This document shows positions 1-8,058 of a stretch of DNA of 64,000 bases, piece by piece. The position numbers and the translations under genes are program-made. The stretch lies in assembly GCA_016789955.1 (NCBI GenBank), contig JAEUPB010000020.1:1-64000 (forward strand), given 5' to 3'. Source of the DNA: Rubrivivax sp. (GTDB lineage Bacteria; Pseudomonadota; Gammaproteobacteria; Burkholderiales; Burkholderiaceae_C). Numbering within the stretch: the first letter of the stretch is position 1; each line of letters starts with the position of its first letter. The notes under the pieces were generated by a model, which worked only from the letters and a program-made list of their open reading frames with translations, did not search any database and was not told where the DNA came from.

Positions 1-37
1 TCGGGGCGGGCCGAAACGGGGCGATCGCGGCGTTGCA

Positions 38-73
38 GAGCCGGCCAGATACCGCTCGGTATCTGGCCGGCTC
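38..73 (-). terminator. Strong hairpin downstream of queC
   Basis: A perfect 16-bp inverted repeat (38-53 with 58-73) closes on a 4-base GCTC loop just past the queC stop at 86. The stem is GC-rich with a central AGATACC. No U-run follows on the minus strand, so it may be a non-canonical terminator or an mRNA-stabilising end structure. What lies beyond position 1 is unknown. Confidence 0.55.
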
Positions 74-85
74 CGCGCCTTGCGC

Positions 86-841
86 TCATCCCCGTTGCGG
101 CCCGTCGCAATGGCACGTATTTCCGGGACAGGACACTAGCCCGTGGCGCGCCAGCAGCGGGTCGGCCAGGCCGGCCTCGGCAAAGCCCTTGGCGCGCAGC
201 AGGCAGGCGTCGCACGCGCCGCACGGCGCGCCGTCGGGCGCGGGGTCGTAGCAGGAGCTGGTCAGCGCGTAGTCCACGCCCAGCCGCAGGCCCTCGCGCA
301 CGATGTCGGCCTTGCTCATCGCGATCAGCGGGGCGTGGATCCTCAGGCGCTGCCGTCCTTCGACGCCGGCCTTGGTCGCGAGGTTGGCCATCGCCTCGTA
401 GGCTGCGATGTACTCGGGCCGACAATCGGGGTAGCCCGAGTAGTCGAGCGCATTGACGCCGATGAACAGGTCGCTGGCGCCCAGCGTCTCGGCCCAGGCC
501 AGCGCGAAGCTCAGGAACACCGTGTTGCGCGCCGGCACGTAGGTCACCGGGATGCCATGGCCCATCTCATCGGCGCTGCGGCCCTTGGGCACGGCGATGT
601 CGGCCGACGTGAGCGCCGAGCCGCCGAACTCGCGCAGGTCGATCGTCGCCACCACGTGCTTCACCGCGCCCAGCGCGCGCGCCACGTCGGCCGCGGCGAC
701 GAGTTCGTGCTCGTGGCGCTGGCCGTAGCGGAACGACAGCGCGTGCGGCGCATGGCCGCGCTCGCGGGCGATCGCCAGCACGGTGGTGGAGTCGAGGCCG
801 CCGGAGAGCAGCACGACGGCGGGGCGCGGTGCGGTGGACAT
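86..841 (-). CDS. queC: 7-cyano-7-deazaguanine (preQ0) synthase QueC
   Basis: QueC converts 7-carboxy-7-deazaguanine to preQ0 with ATP and ammonia in queuosine tRNA modification, in the cytosol. The 251-residue product has the PP-loop motif SGGLDS at residues 13-18. It also has a C-terminal zinc site, C197 then C207, C210 and C213. The tail carries three further cysteines (CPGNTCHC), not needed in the family as far as I know. The ATG at 841 is chosen because the family N-terminus starts there; the longer open frame upstream is out-of-frame shadow of the next gene. It lies 20 bp downstream of the methyltransferase gene on the same strand, so the two may be co-transcribed. No other que genes are visible. 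Confidence 0.95.
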   Translation of the reverse strand: MSTAPRPAVVLLSGGLDSTTVLAIARERGHAPHALSFRYGQRHEHELVAAADVARALGAVKHVVATIDLREFGGSALTSADIAVPKGRSADEMGHGIPVTYVPARNTVFLSFALAWAETLGASDLFIGVNALDYSGYPDCRPEYIAAYEAMANLATKAGVEGRQRLRIHAPLIAMSKADIVREGLRLGVDYALTSSCYDPAPDGAPCGACDACLLRAKGFAEAGLADPLLARHGLVSCPGNTCHCDGPQRG

Positions 842-861
842 CGCGCGATTGTCCGTCGACG

Positions 862-2550
862 CTACGCGGAGCCCCCGTCGTCGCCGAGGTGCTCGCGCAC
901 GCGGTTGGCCTGATGCAGCAGCCGCTCGCGCTCGCGGTCGGACATCTGCTGCAGGATGCGCTGCTGCCGCGCCAGCAGCACTTCGCGGTGCTCCGCCGCC
1001 ATGTCCAGGCCCAGCGCCTCGCCCAGCAACGCCAGCGCCTCGGGATAGCGCAGGGTGTCGGCCAGCACGTACGAGAGATTGAGGCGGCCGCGGATGTCGC
1101 GCGGGTCGATCTCGATCGCGCGGCGGAACGCGGCCTCGGCCTCGGGCCACTCGCGCCGCTCGTAGTGCGCATCGCCGCGCAGGTTCCACAGGCCCGGGTG
1201 GAACGGGTGCAGGTCCAGGCCGGCCGCGGCCGCCACCAGCGCCGCTTCGGGATCGCGGTCGCTGCGCAGCAGGAACATCGCCGCGCGCTCCAGCGCGTAC
1301 CAGTTGCGCGGCCGCGCTTCGAGCGCCTGCAGCAGCATGTCGCGCGTGGTCTCGTGGCGGTGGTTGTCCAGGCACTCGGACGCCAGGCGCAGCAACTGGG
1401 CCGGAAGGTCCCAGCGCGCGCCATCGAAGCAGATCAGGAACGGCGCGATCGCGGCGCTGTGCCGCTGCCCGCACACCAGGCGCACCTGGATGCTCTCGGA
1501 GGCCGCCGTCGGCGCGAACGCCTGCCAGCCGCGCAGCGTGCGGCCCCAGCGGTCGATCTGCTCGAAGTCGACCGCATGCGCCATCGATCCGCCGAAGTGC
1601 TGCGCCACCGACTCCACGCGCGACAGCCCGCCGGGCGCCGCCGCATAGTCGGCCACCAGCAGGAATCCGCCGGGTTCCAGCAGCGCCATGGCCTGCTCCA
1701 GGAAGGCGATCGTGCCCGTGCCGTGGATCGACAACTGCTCGCCTTCGGCCGGCGCCGGCGCCAGCAGGTCACCGTGCGGCAGGTCTTCCACGGCACGCGT
1801 CTCGGCACGCCACTCGACGGCCAGCGACGACGCATGCGGTGCCAGCGTGCGCTCCACCTCGGCATCGCCCGCGTCGAGCCGGCGGCGGATCTCCTCGGGC
1901 GCGAGCCCGGTGAGCGCGCGCATGTCGACGCGCTCGTCGACCACCGAGCGGAAGACGATCTCGTCGATGTGGTCGGGCGTGCGCCGGATCAGCGTGGCCG
2001 GGAGGTTGTCGAGCAGGTAGTTGGCGAACACCGCGTGGACGCGGCGGCCGCCGAGTTCGGCCAGCGCGGGTGCGGCGACGCGCACCGTCTGCACCGGCCC
2101 CGCGGCATCGGCCAGCAGGCCGCCGTCGGCCAGCGCACGGACCATCGCCTCGGTGGCGTCGGTGGCCACATAGGTGGTGCGCGCCGCGACCTCGGGGTTC
2201 TGCCGCTTCAGCGCACGCAGGAACAGCCGCGCAAACAAGCCTGAACCGGAGCCGATCTCCAGCGCCGTCAAGGGACCCGGCGTCTCGGCATGGGCGTGTG
2301 CGTAGACGCGCGCCGCATCTTCCGCGAGGCGCCCGTCGTTGTTGACGGCATAGGGCACGTCGCCGCCGACGAAGGCGGTCGGCCCGCGGTCCTGCCAGTA
2401 GCAGCGGGCCAGGCGCCAGTCGAGGGTGTCGGTGAACGGGCCCCAGTCCTGCAGCGGCACGACGGCGAGGCGACGGCGCGCCAGCCACCGCGCCACCTCG
2501 GCGCCGTCGTCGTCGGGACCCGGGGCCTGCCCGGGCCGGGGTTCGCTCAC
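862..2550 (-). CDS. SAM-dependent methyltransferase with C-terminal TPR domain
   Basis: A 562-residue cytosolic protein. Residues about 1-90 form an N-terminal extension. A class I methyltransferase Rossmann start (ALEIGSGSG) lies near residues 96-104 and a later loop ([11 protein letters not shown]) is visible. The last about 150 residues contain helical repeats typical of TPR (for example [11 protein letters not shown] and [21 protein letters not shown]). The substrate cannot be predicted. The GTG start at 2550 overlaps the TGA of the upstream coiled-coil gene by four bases (GTGA), which indicates translational coupling and decides the start. It is followed closely by queC. Similar methyltransferase-TPR fusions exist in proteobacteria but I know no assigned role. 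Confidence 0.8.
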   Translation of the reverse strand: MSEPRPGQAPGPDDDGAEVARWLARRRLAVVPLQDWGPFTDTLDWRLARCYWQDRGPTAFVGGDVPYAVNNDGRLAEDAARVYAHAHAETPGPLTALEIGSGSGLFARLFLRALKRQNPEVAARTTYVATDATEAMVRALADGGLLADAAGPVQTVRVAAPALAELGGRRVHAVFANYLLDNLPATLIRRTPDHIDEIVFRSVVDERVDMRALTGLAPEEIRRRLDAGDAEVERTLAPHASSLAVEWRAETRAVEDLPHGDLLAPAPAEGEQLSIHGTGTIAFLEQAMALLEPGGFLLVADYAAAPGGLSRVESVAQHFGGSMAHAVDFEQIDRWGRTLRGWQAFAPTAASESIQVRLVCGQRHSAAIAPFLICFDGARWDLPAQLLRLASECLDNHRHETTRDMLLQALEARPRNWYALERAAMFLLRSDRDPEAALVAAAAGLDLHPFHPGLWNLRGDAHYERREWPEAEAAFRRAIEIDPRDIRGRLNLSYVLADTLRYPEALALLGEALGLDMAAEHREVLLARQQRILQQMSDRERERLLHQANRVREHLGDDGGSA

Positions 2551-2954
2551 GAGCCGCGCGAAAGACGGTCGATCTTGGCGCGCAGGTCGGTGATCATCCT
2601 CTCGAGCTTCTCGTCCTGCGACTTGCCCGAGTCGATGGCCGTGTTGACCTTCTGCAGCGCGGTGTCCACGGTCTTGAGCCGGCCTTCGGCGGACTTCTCG
2701 ATCTCGGAGATCTTGCCGAGCACCTGCTTGTCGATCTGCTCGCGGACATCCTTTTCGGTGGCCAGGCCCTTGATGTCGCGCCGCAGCCGCGTCTCGAAGT
2801 CGCTGATCTTCTTGTCGAGGCGATCGTCGAAGTCCTTGGCCTTCACGAAGATCTTGTTGAGCTGGTCGATCTCGCGGGTGTGCGTCGATTCGATCGCACT
2901 GACCCTTTTCTCGAGCGCCGCGAAGTCGCGTGGCGAGACGCTGTCGGTACCCAT
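2547..2954 (-). CDS. Small coiled-coil protein, unknown function
   Basis: A 135-residue hydrophilic protein starting MGTDSVSPRDF. Nearly its whole length is predicted to be helical coiled coil: repeated charged heptads run from about residue 10 to 130 (for example LEKRVSAIES, IDQLNKIF, DLRAKIDRLS). There is no signal peptide or membrane segment. The ATG at 2954 is the first in-frame start that is not shadow of other genes. It is coupled to the methyltransferase downstream by a GTGA overlap and diverges from the phosphatase gene at 3036. Function is not recognised; a scaffold or oligomerisation partner for the methyltransferase is only a guess. Confidence 0.75.
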   Translation of the reverse strand: MGTDSVSPRDFAALEKRVSAIESTHTREIDQLNKIFVKAKDFDDRLDKKISDFETRLRRDIKGLATEKDVREQIDKQVLGKISEIEKSAEGRLKTVDTALQKVNTAIDSGKSQDEKLERMITDLRAKIDRLSRGS

Positions 2955-3035
2955 CCGGTTTCCCCGCTGATGACGTCCTCCAATGATGCCCTGGGCGCGC
3001 GGCGGCGGGCAACCCGGCCCCGTCACAATCCGTTC

Positions 3036-3809
3036 ATGTCCACCCACCCCCGTCTCGTTCCCCTCGCCGGCGCCTCGAACTTCCGTGATCTCGGTGGTTA
3101 CCCGGGTCATGCCGGCCGGCCGCTGCGCTGGCGGCGGCTGTTCCGTTCCGACCACCTCGGCGCCCTCACCGAGGCCGACCGTGCACGGCTCGCCGAGCTC
3201 GGCATCACGCGCACGTTCGACTTCCGCGGCGTGCACGAGAGCGCGGCCGAGTCCTACGAGCTGCCCGGCGTGGCCCAGCACGTGCTGGCCATCGAGCCGA
3301 CGGTGGCGCAGCAGATGAGCGACCTCGTGGCCTCGGGCATCCCGCTCACGGCCGAACGTGCCGCCGGCCTGATGGAGGACCTGTACCGCCATCTGGTCAC
3401 CGGCGCGGCCGGGCGCTACGCCGAGTGGTTCGAGCACCTGCTCGACCACGACGAGCCATTGGTCTTCCACTGCACCGCGGGCAAGGACCGCACCGGCGTG
3501 GCCGCCGCACTGCTGCTGCGCGCACTGGGCGTGCCGGCCGAGGTGGTGGAGCAGGACTACCTGCTCACCAATGCCCACTTCCGCGCTCCGGCGCCGCGCC
3601 GTGCGGACATCCCCGAGGAGGTGCTGGGCGTGCTGTGGAGCGTGCGCCCGGCCTACCTGCACGCGGCGCTGGCCGAGATCGACGCGCCCGCGCACGGCGG
3701 GCTGGAGCGCTACCTGGCCGAGCGCATCGGGCTCACGCCGGCGGCGCGCGCCCGCCTGGCCGAGCTGTACCTCGAACCCGCGGCGGGCGGCGGACGGGCC
3801 GGCGCGTGA
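3036..3809 (+). CDS. Tyrosine-protein phosphatase (DSP/PTP-like)
   Basis: A 257-residue protein of the Y_phosphatase3 type, which removes phosphate from tyrosine or lipid substrates through a cysteinyl-phosphate intermediate. The P-loop HCTAGKDRTG gives C146 as nucleophile and R152 as phosphate-binding arginine (CX5R). The N-terminal NFRDLGGY segment (residues 15-22) and the FDFR block (residues 61-64, in place of the family's DLR) are typical of this family. No signal peptide is seen. The start ATG lies 81 bp from the divergent coiled-coil gene. Its stop overlaps the GTG start of the histidine kinase by four bases, so phosphatase and kinase are probably one transcript. The substrate is unknown. 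Confidence 0.88.
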   Translation: MSTHPRLVPLAGASNFRDLGGYPGHAGRPLRWRRLFRSDHLGALTEADRARLAELGITRTFDFRGVHESAAESYELPGVAQHVLAIEPTVAQQMSDLVASGIPLTAERAAGLMEDLYRHLVTGAAGRYAEWFEHLLDHDEPLVFHCTAGKDRTGVAAALLLRALGVPAEVVEQDYLLTNAHFRAPAPRRADIPEEVLGVLWSVRPAYLHAALAEIDAPAHGGLERYLAERIGLTPAARARLAELYLEPAAGGGRAGA

Positions 3810-5881
3810 GCCCCGCCGACGGGCCCGCCGGCGACGCGCACGGCGCGTCGTCCGGCCCGTCGATCGCGCGCGTGCTGCGCCTGGGCGTGGCCTCGGGCGA
3901 CGGCTACTGGGAGCACGACCTCGCCAGCGGCGTGCTGTGGGTCTCGGAGCAGTTCGAGGCGATGCTCGGCTTCGCGCCGGGCACCGGGCCCCAGGTGGCG
4001 GCGGACTCCCGCGAGCGCATCCACCCGGACGACCTGCCTGCATTCGTCGAGGCCCGTGCCAAAGCATTGGAGACGCTCGGCCGCTTCGAGTACGAAGTGC
4101 GCTACCGCGACGCGGCCGGCGAGTACCGCTGGATGCGCGGCCGCTCCGCCGTGTTCCCCGGCCGCAGCGGCGCCGCCCGCTGGGTGAGCGGCGTGGTCAC
4201 GGAGGTGCAGGCGCTCAAGCAGGCGATGGCCGAGCAGGCCCAGCGCGAGCAGGCGCTGCAGCGGCTGGTGCGCGAGCGCACCGCGGCGCTGGAGGCGGCG
4301 CTGGCCGAAGCCGAGCTGCGCCGCGCCGAGGCCGAGCGCAGCGACCGCGCGAAGAGCCAGTTCCTCGCCCACATGAGCCACGAGATCCGCACGCCGTTGA
4401 ACGGCGTGCTCGGCCTCACCGAGCTGGCGCTGCGCGTGGCCACGTCGGCCGAACAGCGCCGCTTCCTCCAGACGGCGCACGAGTCGGGGCGGGCGCTGCT
4501 GCAGCTGCTCAGCGACGTGCTCGACCTCTCGCGCATCGAGGCCGGCCGCGTCGAGTTGCGCGAGCGGCCGTTCGACCCGTCGCTGGTGCTGGCCGACGCG
4601 ATGCGCGGCCTGTTGCCGCTGGCACGGCCGCGCGAGCTGCTGCTGGTGTTCGACTGGCGCGGCGACACTCCGTGGGTGCACGGCGACGACGGCGCGCTGC
4701 GCCAGGTGGTGGTGAACCTGCTCGGCAACGCGCTGAAGTTCACCGAGCGCGGCCGCATCACGATGGAGAACACGATCGAGGCCGCCGCGCGCGGGCGTTG
4801 CCGGCTGCAGGTGCGCATCGCCGACACCGGCCCCGGCGTGCCGCCCCAGCGGCGCGCCGCGATCTTCGACCCGTTCGTGCAGGGCGACGACACGCTGGCC
4901 CGCCAGCATGGCGGCGCCGGCCTGGGCCTGGCGATCGCGCAGCGCCTCGTGCACGCGATGGGCGGGCGCATCACGCTCGAGTGCCCCGCGGACGGCGGAT
5001 CGGCCTTCACGGTGGATCTCGAGCTGCCGGTGGTGCCGGTGCCCGAGGACCGGCGCGAGCCCGAGCCGCCGCCGCCGGGCCTGGCGTGGCTGGTCTACCA
5101 GCGCGAGCCCGGCGGGCGCTGGCTCTCGGCGCAGCTCGAGCGCATGGGTTGGGCCGCCGAGGTGATCTACGGACTGGACGTGGCGATGGAGCGCACGCGC
5201 CGCGTCGCCGCAGACGAGGCGCCCGCGGTGGTGGTGGTGGCCGAGCAGGCGCTGCTGCCCGGCACCGACCTCGGGGCGCTGCGTGCGGCGCTGCCGCAGG
5301 CCTGCCTGCACCTGCTGGTGCGGCCGGACTGGCATGTGCCGGCGCTGGAAGACGCCATTCGCCGCGAGCGCGTGTCGGTGCTGGTGGCGCCCGTCGTGCC
5401 CAGCCAGCTGCGGCGCCTGGGCCTGCCGCCCGCGGCGCCGGAGCACCCCGCGCCCGCACCCGGCGACCCGGCGGCGCCCGAGGTGCTGGTGGTCGAGGAC
5501 AACCCCGTGAACCAGCTGCTGGGGCGCGAGGCGCTGGCCGCCCTGGGCCTGCGCGTGAAGGTCGTCGGCGATGGCCTGGAGGCGGTGCAAGCCTGCCTGC
5601 AGCAACCGCCGGTGCTGGTGCTGATGGACCTGCAGATGCCGCGGCTGGACGGCCTCGAGGCTACGCGCCGGCTGCGCGCACTGCAGGCCGAGGGCCGCTG
5701 GCCCGGCTGCCCGATCCTGGCGCTGACCGCCTTCGCCGGCCACGACGAGCATGAGGCCTGCCGCGCCGCGGGCATGGACGACGTGCTCACCAAGCCGCTG
5801 GGCCTGCAATCGCTGGCCGAGCAGCTGGCACCGTGGCTGCCGGCGGGCACGCGGCTCGGGCGTGTAGTTGACGTGCGCTGA
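3806..5881 (+). CDS. PAS-domain hybrid sensor histidine kinase
   Basis: A 691-residue cytosolic hybrid kinase without membrane segments. A PAS domain covers about residues 30-135 (DGYWEHDLASG start, PAC-like end), followed by a helical linker. The dimerisation/phosphoacceptor block MSHEIRTPLNG carries H192. HATPase_c N and G boxes follow (NLLGNALKFT, DTGPGV, GAGLGLAI). After a divergent receiver-like stretch there is a good C-terminal receiver: VVEDN acidic pocket, D608 in LMDLQMP and K in TKPLG. The GTG start overlaps the phosphatase stop (GTGA) and decides the start. The signal is unknown; a PAS ligand or redox cue in the cytosol is likely. No cognate response regulator with an output domain is next to it. 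Confidence 0.88.
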   Translation: MSPADGPAGDAHGASSGPSIARVLRLGVASGDGYWEHDLASGVLWVSEQFEAMLGFAPGTGPQVAADSRERIHPDDLPAFVEARAKALETLGRFEYEVRYRDAAGEYRWMRGRSAVFPGRSGAARWVSGVVTEVQALKQAMAEQAQREQALQRLVRERTAALEAALAEAELRRAEAERSDRAKSQFLAHMSHEIRTPLNGVLGLTELALRVATSAEQRRFLQTAHESGRALLQLLSDVLDLSRIEAGRVELRERPFDPSLVLADAMRGLLPLARPRELLLVFDWRGDTPWVHGDDGALRQVVVNLLGNALKFTERGRITMENTIEAAARGRCRLQVRIADTGPGVPPQRRAAIFDPFVQGDDTLARQHGGAGLGLAIAQRLVHAMGGRITLECPADGGSAFTVDLELPVVPVPEDRREPEPPPPGLAWLVYQREPGGRWLSAQLERMGWAAEVIYGLDVAMERTRRVAADEAPAVVVVAEQALLPGTDLGALRAALPQACLHLLVRPDWHVPALEDAIRRERVSVLVAPVVPSQLRRLGLPPAAPEHPAPAPGDPAAPEVLVVEDNPVNQLLGREALAALGLRVKVVGDGLEAVQACLQQPPVLVLMDLQMPRLDGLEATRRLRALQAEGRWPGCPILALTAFAGHDEHEACRAAGMDDVLTKPLGLQSLAEQLAPWLPAGTRLGRVVDVR

Positions 5882-6091
5882 CAGGTATCGGCCCGCAGCA
5901 TGCGCGGCATGATGAGCCGCCGATCGCTGTTCGCCACGGTCGCCGCCACCGCCTCCACCGTTCCGTGGCGATGTTCGAAGCGCACTTCCTCGATGCCCAC
6001 GAGCGCGCCGGCCGCGCGGCGCCGACGGAGTGGCTGCGGCTGGCACCGACGGCGCGATCGCGGCGGCGCTGAGCACGTCTACACTTTGCGC

Positions 6092-6490
6092 GTGGACACA
6101 TGGCGATGGATGGCTCGACGCTGCGGCTGGATCGCGTTGCTCGCGATCGGCGCGGCCACGCAGATGCCGTCGATCGCGCGTGCCGTTGCCTACGCCCGCG
6201 GCGACTCGCCGACGTGGGTCGAGGTGTGCTCCGCGCAAGGCTCGCGGCTGGTGGCGCTGACGGCTGACGCCGAAACCGCCGCACCCGATGCGCCGGCCGC
6301 GGTTCACGAGCCGCTCGACCACTGCCCGTGGTGCTCGCTGTCCGCGCACGCTGCCCTGCCACCGGCTGCGCCGGCGGCCTGGACGCCGCTGCGTGGACTT
6401 TCCGAGCGGGTTCCCGAACGCTTCCTCAGCGCCGCACGCACGCCCCACCCCTGGGCCGCTGCGCGCCCGCGCGGCCCGCCGGCCGCCTGA
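6092..6490 (+). CDS. DUF2946 family protein, small secreted or membrane-anchored
   Basis: About 132 residues. An N-terminal hydrophobic segment (CGWIALLAIGAATQMPSIARA) acts as signal or anchor. The core shows the DUF2946 pattern: WVEVCSAQGSRLV near the middle and, after an Ala/Pro-rich stretch, HCPWCSL. The two Cys and the His resemble a metal site. DUF2946 genes are often seen beside copper and TonB genes in proteobacteria (family knowledge). Here it heads a set of envelope genes ending in a copper chaperone, so copper handling is the inferred setting. The start is uncertain: GTG 6092 is used, and ATG 6110 (MARRCGW) is as plausible. Confidence 0.65.
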   Translation: MDTWRWMARRCGWIALLAIGAATQMPSIARAVAYARGDSPTWVEVCSAQGSRLVALTADAETAAPDAPAAVHEPLDHCPWCSLSAHAALPPAAPAAWTPLRGLSERVPERFLSAARTPHPWAAARPRGPPAA

Positions 6491-6667
6491 CGCGCCGCCC
6501 GGCGCACGGGCCCTTCCCCTACCCAGGCAGCCGCGCGCCCGCGCTTGCGCACCCACGCAGGCCGTGGCCGCTCCGGCCCTCCGTCGCAGTGCACGTGCGC
6601 CCATCCGCGGGCCACGTCACGAGCGACCGTCATCGTGTTCGAGATCCAACCTTCGAGAGTCCCCACC

Positions 6668-7369
6668 ATGCACAGCACCCTCCGCGTCACCGCAATTGCC
6701 GCCCTCACCCTGTCCGCCGGCCTCGCGGCCCAGGCCCACACCACCATCCAGGTGGCCGCGGCCGAAGGCACCACCACCTACCACAACCTCGTCATCGGGC
6801 ACGGCTGCGCCGGCGCGAACGGCACGTCGATGCCCGTCATCGCGCAGAGCGTGGTGTTCCCCACCGTGAACCCGAAGACCACCATCACCGGCACGTTCGC
6901 CGGCAACCCGCAGGCCGTCGGGGTGACCTCGCTGGCCGGCGTGCCGCAATTGATCCAGAGCCGCGACATCTTCAGCGTGCAGCGCGAGAAGACCAACGCC
7001 AGCGGCGCCGTCATCGGCTTCGAAGGCTCGGGCGGCTCTCTGGCGCCCACGCTGCACGGGCTGGTGCCGTTCCGCACCGCCGGCATCACCTTCCCCGCCG
7101 ACTCGTGCGCCACACGGCTGGTGATCCAGATCGCGGTGGCCGACATCTGCGTGCGCAACGGCAGCAAGAACCTGTGGATCCCGTCGCTGACCGCGAAGTA
7201 CACCGATCCCACGGTCGACGGCATCGGCTCGCCGGCGAACCTGACGGTGAACCGTGACCTGACGAAGAACCCGCTGGCGGCGGCCTGCGGCGCGGGCTAC
7301 ACGCTGACGGTCACGCCGTCGGCCGAGGACGTCGACGCGAACCTGAAGATGCCCGGCTACCTCGACTGA
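6668..7369 (+). CDS. Secreted DUF1775/YcnI-like protein, possible copper binder
   Basis: A 233-residue exported protein. The signal peptide MHSTLRVTAIAALTLSAG ends at an AQA cleavage site (residues about 21-23), leaving a mature protein that begins HTTIQVAAAEG. The YHNLVIGHGCAG block resembles the R/P-HGC motif of YcnI-type proteins, which bind Cu(II) with an N-terminal histidine. Four or more Cys suggest disulfides. Similarity to YcnI is partial, so the family call is an inference; a distinct beta-sandwich secreted family is possible. It is 18 bp upstream of another small secreted protein and in the same direction as DUF4266, DUF3570, apbE and PCuAC genes. Confidence 0.6.
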   Translation: MHSTLRVTAIAALTLSAGLAAQAHTTIQVAAAEGTTTYHNLVIGHGCAGANGTSMPVIAQSVVFPTVNPKTTITGTFAGNPQAVGVTSLAGVPQLIQSRDIFSVQREKTNASGAVIGFEGSGGSLAPTLHGLVPFRTAGITFPADSCATRLVIQIAVADICVRNGSKNLWIPSLTAKYTDPTVDGIGSPANLTVNRDLTKNPLAAACGAGYTLTVTPSAEDVDANLKMPGYLD

Positions 7370-7387
7370 CCGGCCCGGAGGACCCCG

Positions 7388-7828
7388 ATGTTCCGACGCC
7401 CCCTCCGCACGGCGGCGCTGGCGCTGCTACCGGGCCTCGCCGGCCCGGCGCTCGCGCACAGCTACGTCTTCACGCTCGGCGAAGCCGCCGGCGCCACGCA
7501 CTACTTCGGCGTGATCTGCTCGACCGACGGTGGCTACGAGACCGACCACCTGTACCTGCAGATCGACGTGCAGACGCCCGGCGCCCCGGCGGTGAGCGCG
7601 CAGGTGATCAAGAGCAACCTGGCGACCAACACGACCGACCCGACCGGCGGCGACGCCGTGCCGAGCAGCGCCAGCCGCACCCGCGGCGGCAACGGGCTGT
7701 ACCAGGTGCTGATCAACAAGGCCGGGCCGGGCGTGGTGACGTTCACCGCCACCGCGCACTGCCTGGACGCCACCGGCACGCAGCACACCGGCACCGACGG
7801 GCTGGTCTACCAGTACCAGGACCGATGA
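7388..7828 (+). CDS. Small secreted protein of unknown function (mature N-terminal His)
   Basis: 146 residues with a clear signal peptide ending GLAGPALA, so that the mature protein would start HSYVFTLGEAAGATHYFGV. Two cysteines (VICSTDGG and AHCLDATG) could form a disulfide in a beta-sandwich of about 120 residues. I do not recognise the family. Like the preceding protein it would expose a histidine as its first mature residue, a feature of copper histidine-brace proteins. Its stop overlaps the start of the DUF4266 lipoprotein gene by four bases (ATGA), so it belongs to the same transcript. Confidence 0.7.
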   Translation: MFRRPLRTAALALLPGLAGPALAHSYVFTLGEAAGATHYFGVICSTDGGYETDHLYLQIDVQTPGAPAVSAQVIKSNLATNTTDPTGGDAVPSSASRTRGGNGLYQVLINKAGPGVVTFTATAHCLDATGTQHTGTDGLVYQYQDR

Positions 7829-8058
7829 GTGCGGCGTGGATCCACCGCGGACGCGGGGCCGCGGCGCTGCTGTGCGCGGCGGCGGCTGGCGGCTGCGCGC
7901 CGGTGGCGGCGTGGGAGCGCGGCCTGCTGGCGCAGCCGCAGATGGCGATCGACCCGTTGCCGATGCGCAGCCTCTTGCGTGCGCACGTGCAGGGCAGCCG
8001 CGAATCCGCGCCGGCGGCCGGGCGCGCCGAGGGCGGAGGCTGTGGCTGCTCGTACTGA
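7825..8058 (+). CDS. DUF4266 family lipoprotein
   Basis: 77 residues. A hydrophobic N-terminus and lipobox-like AAAGGC place it as a lipoprotein with Cys near residue 24. The mature part carries the DUF4266 marks: W-ERGLLAQPQM, DPLPMRSLLRAHV and the C-terminal GGGCGCSY with paired cysteines. DUF4266 genes commonly sit directly before DUF3570 genes (family knowledge), as here, and the role is unknown. The start ATG overlaps the previous stop (ATGA). The Cys-Gly-Cys tail could bind a metal or be exposed for redox chemistry; that is inference. Confidence 0.85.
   Translation: MSAAWIHRGRGAAALLCAAAAGGCAPVAAWERGLLAQPQMAIDPLPMRSLLRAHVQGSRESAPAAGRAEGGGCGCSY

Noticed and set aside
86-1474. Long 462-residue minus-strand frame including queC.
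   Set aside because: The part upstream of 841 is Arg/Pro/Ala-rich shadow of the methyltransferase gene; QueC proper starts at 841.
5882-6091. Possible small coding stretch (ATG 5971 to stop 6072, 33 residues, with coding-like third positions), also an open minus-strand frame across the same bases.
   Set aside because: Too short, no ribosome site or recognised homology, and both strands look equally plausible.
3710-6604. 964-residue minus-strand open frame opposite the hybrid kinase.
   Set aside because: Composition is typical of an antisense frame in GC-rich DNA; kinase motifs on the plus strand are unambiguous.
6491-6667. Search for a promoter or small gene in the gap before the YcnI-like gene.
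   Set aside because: No clear -35/-10 pair and no coding-like short frame could be singled out.
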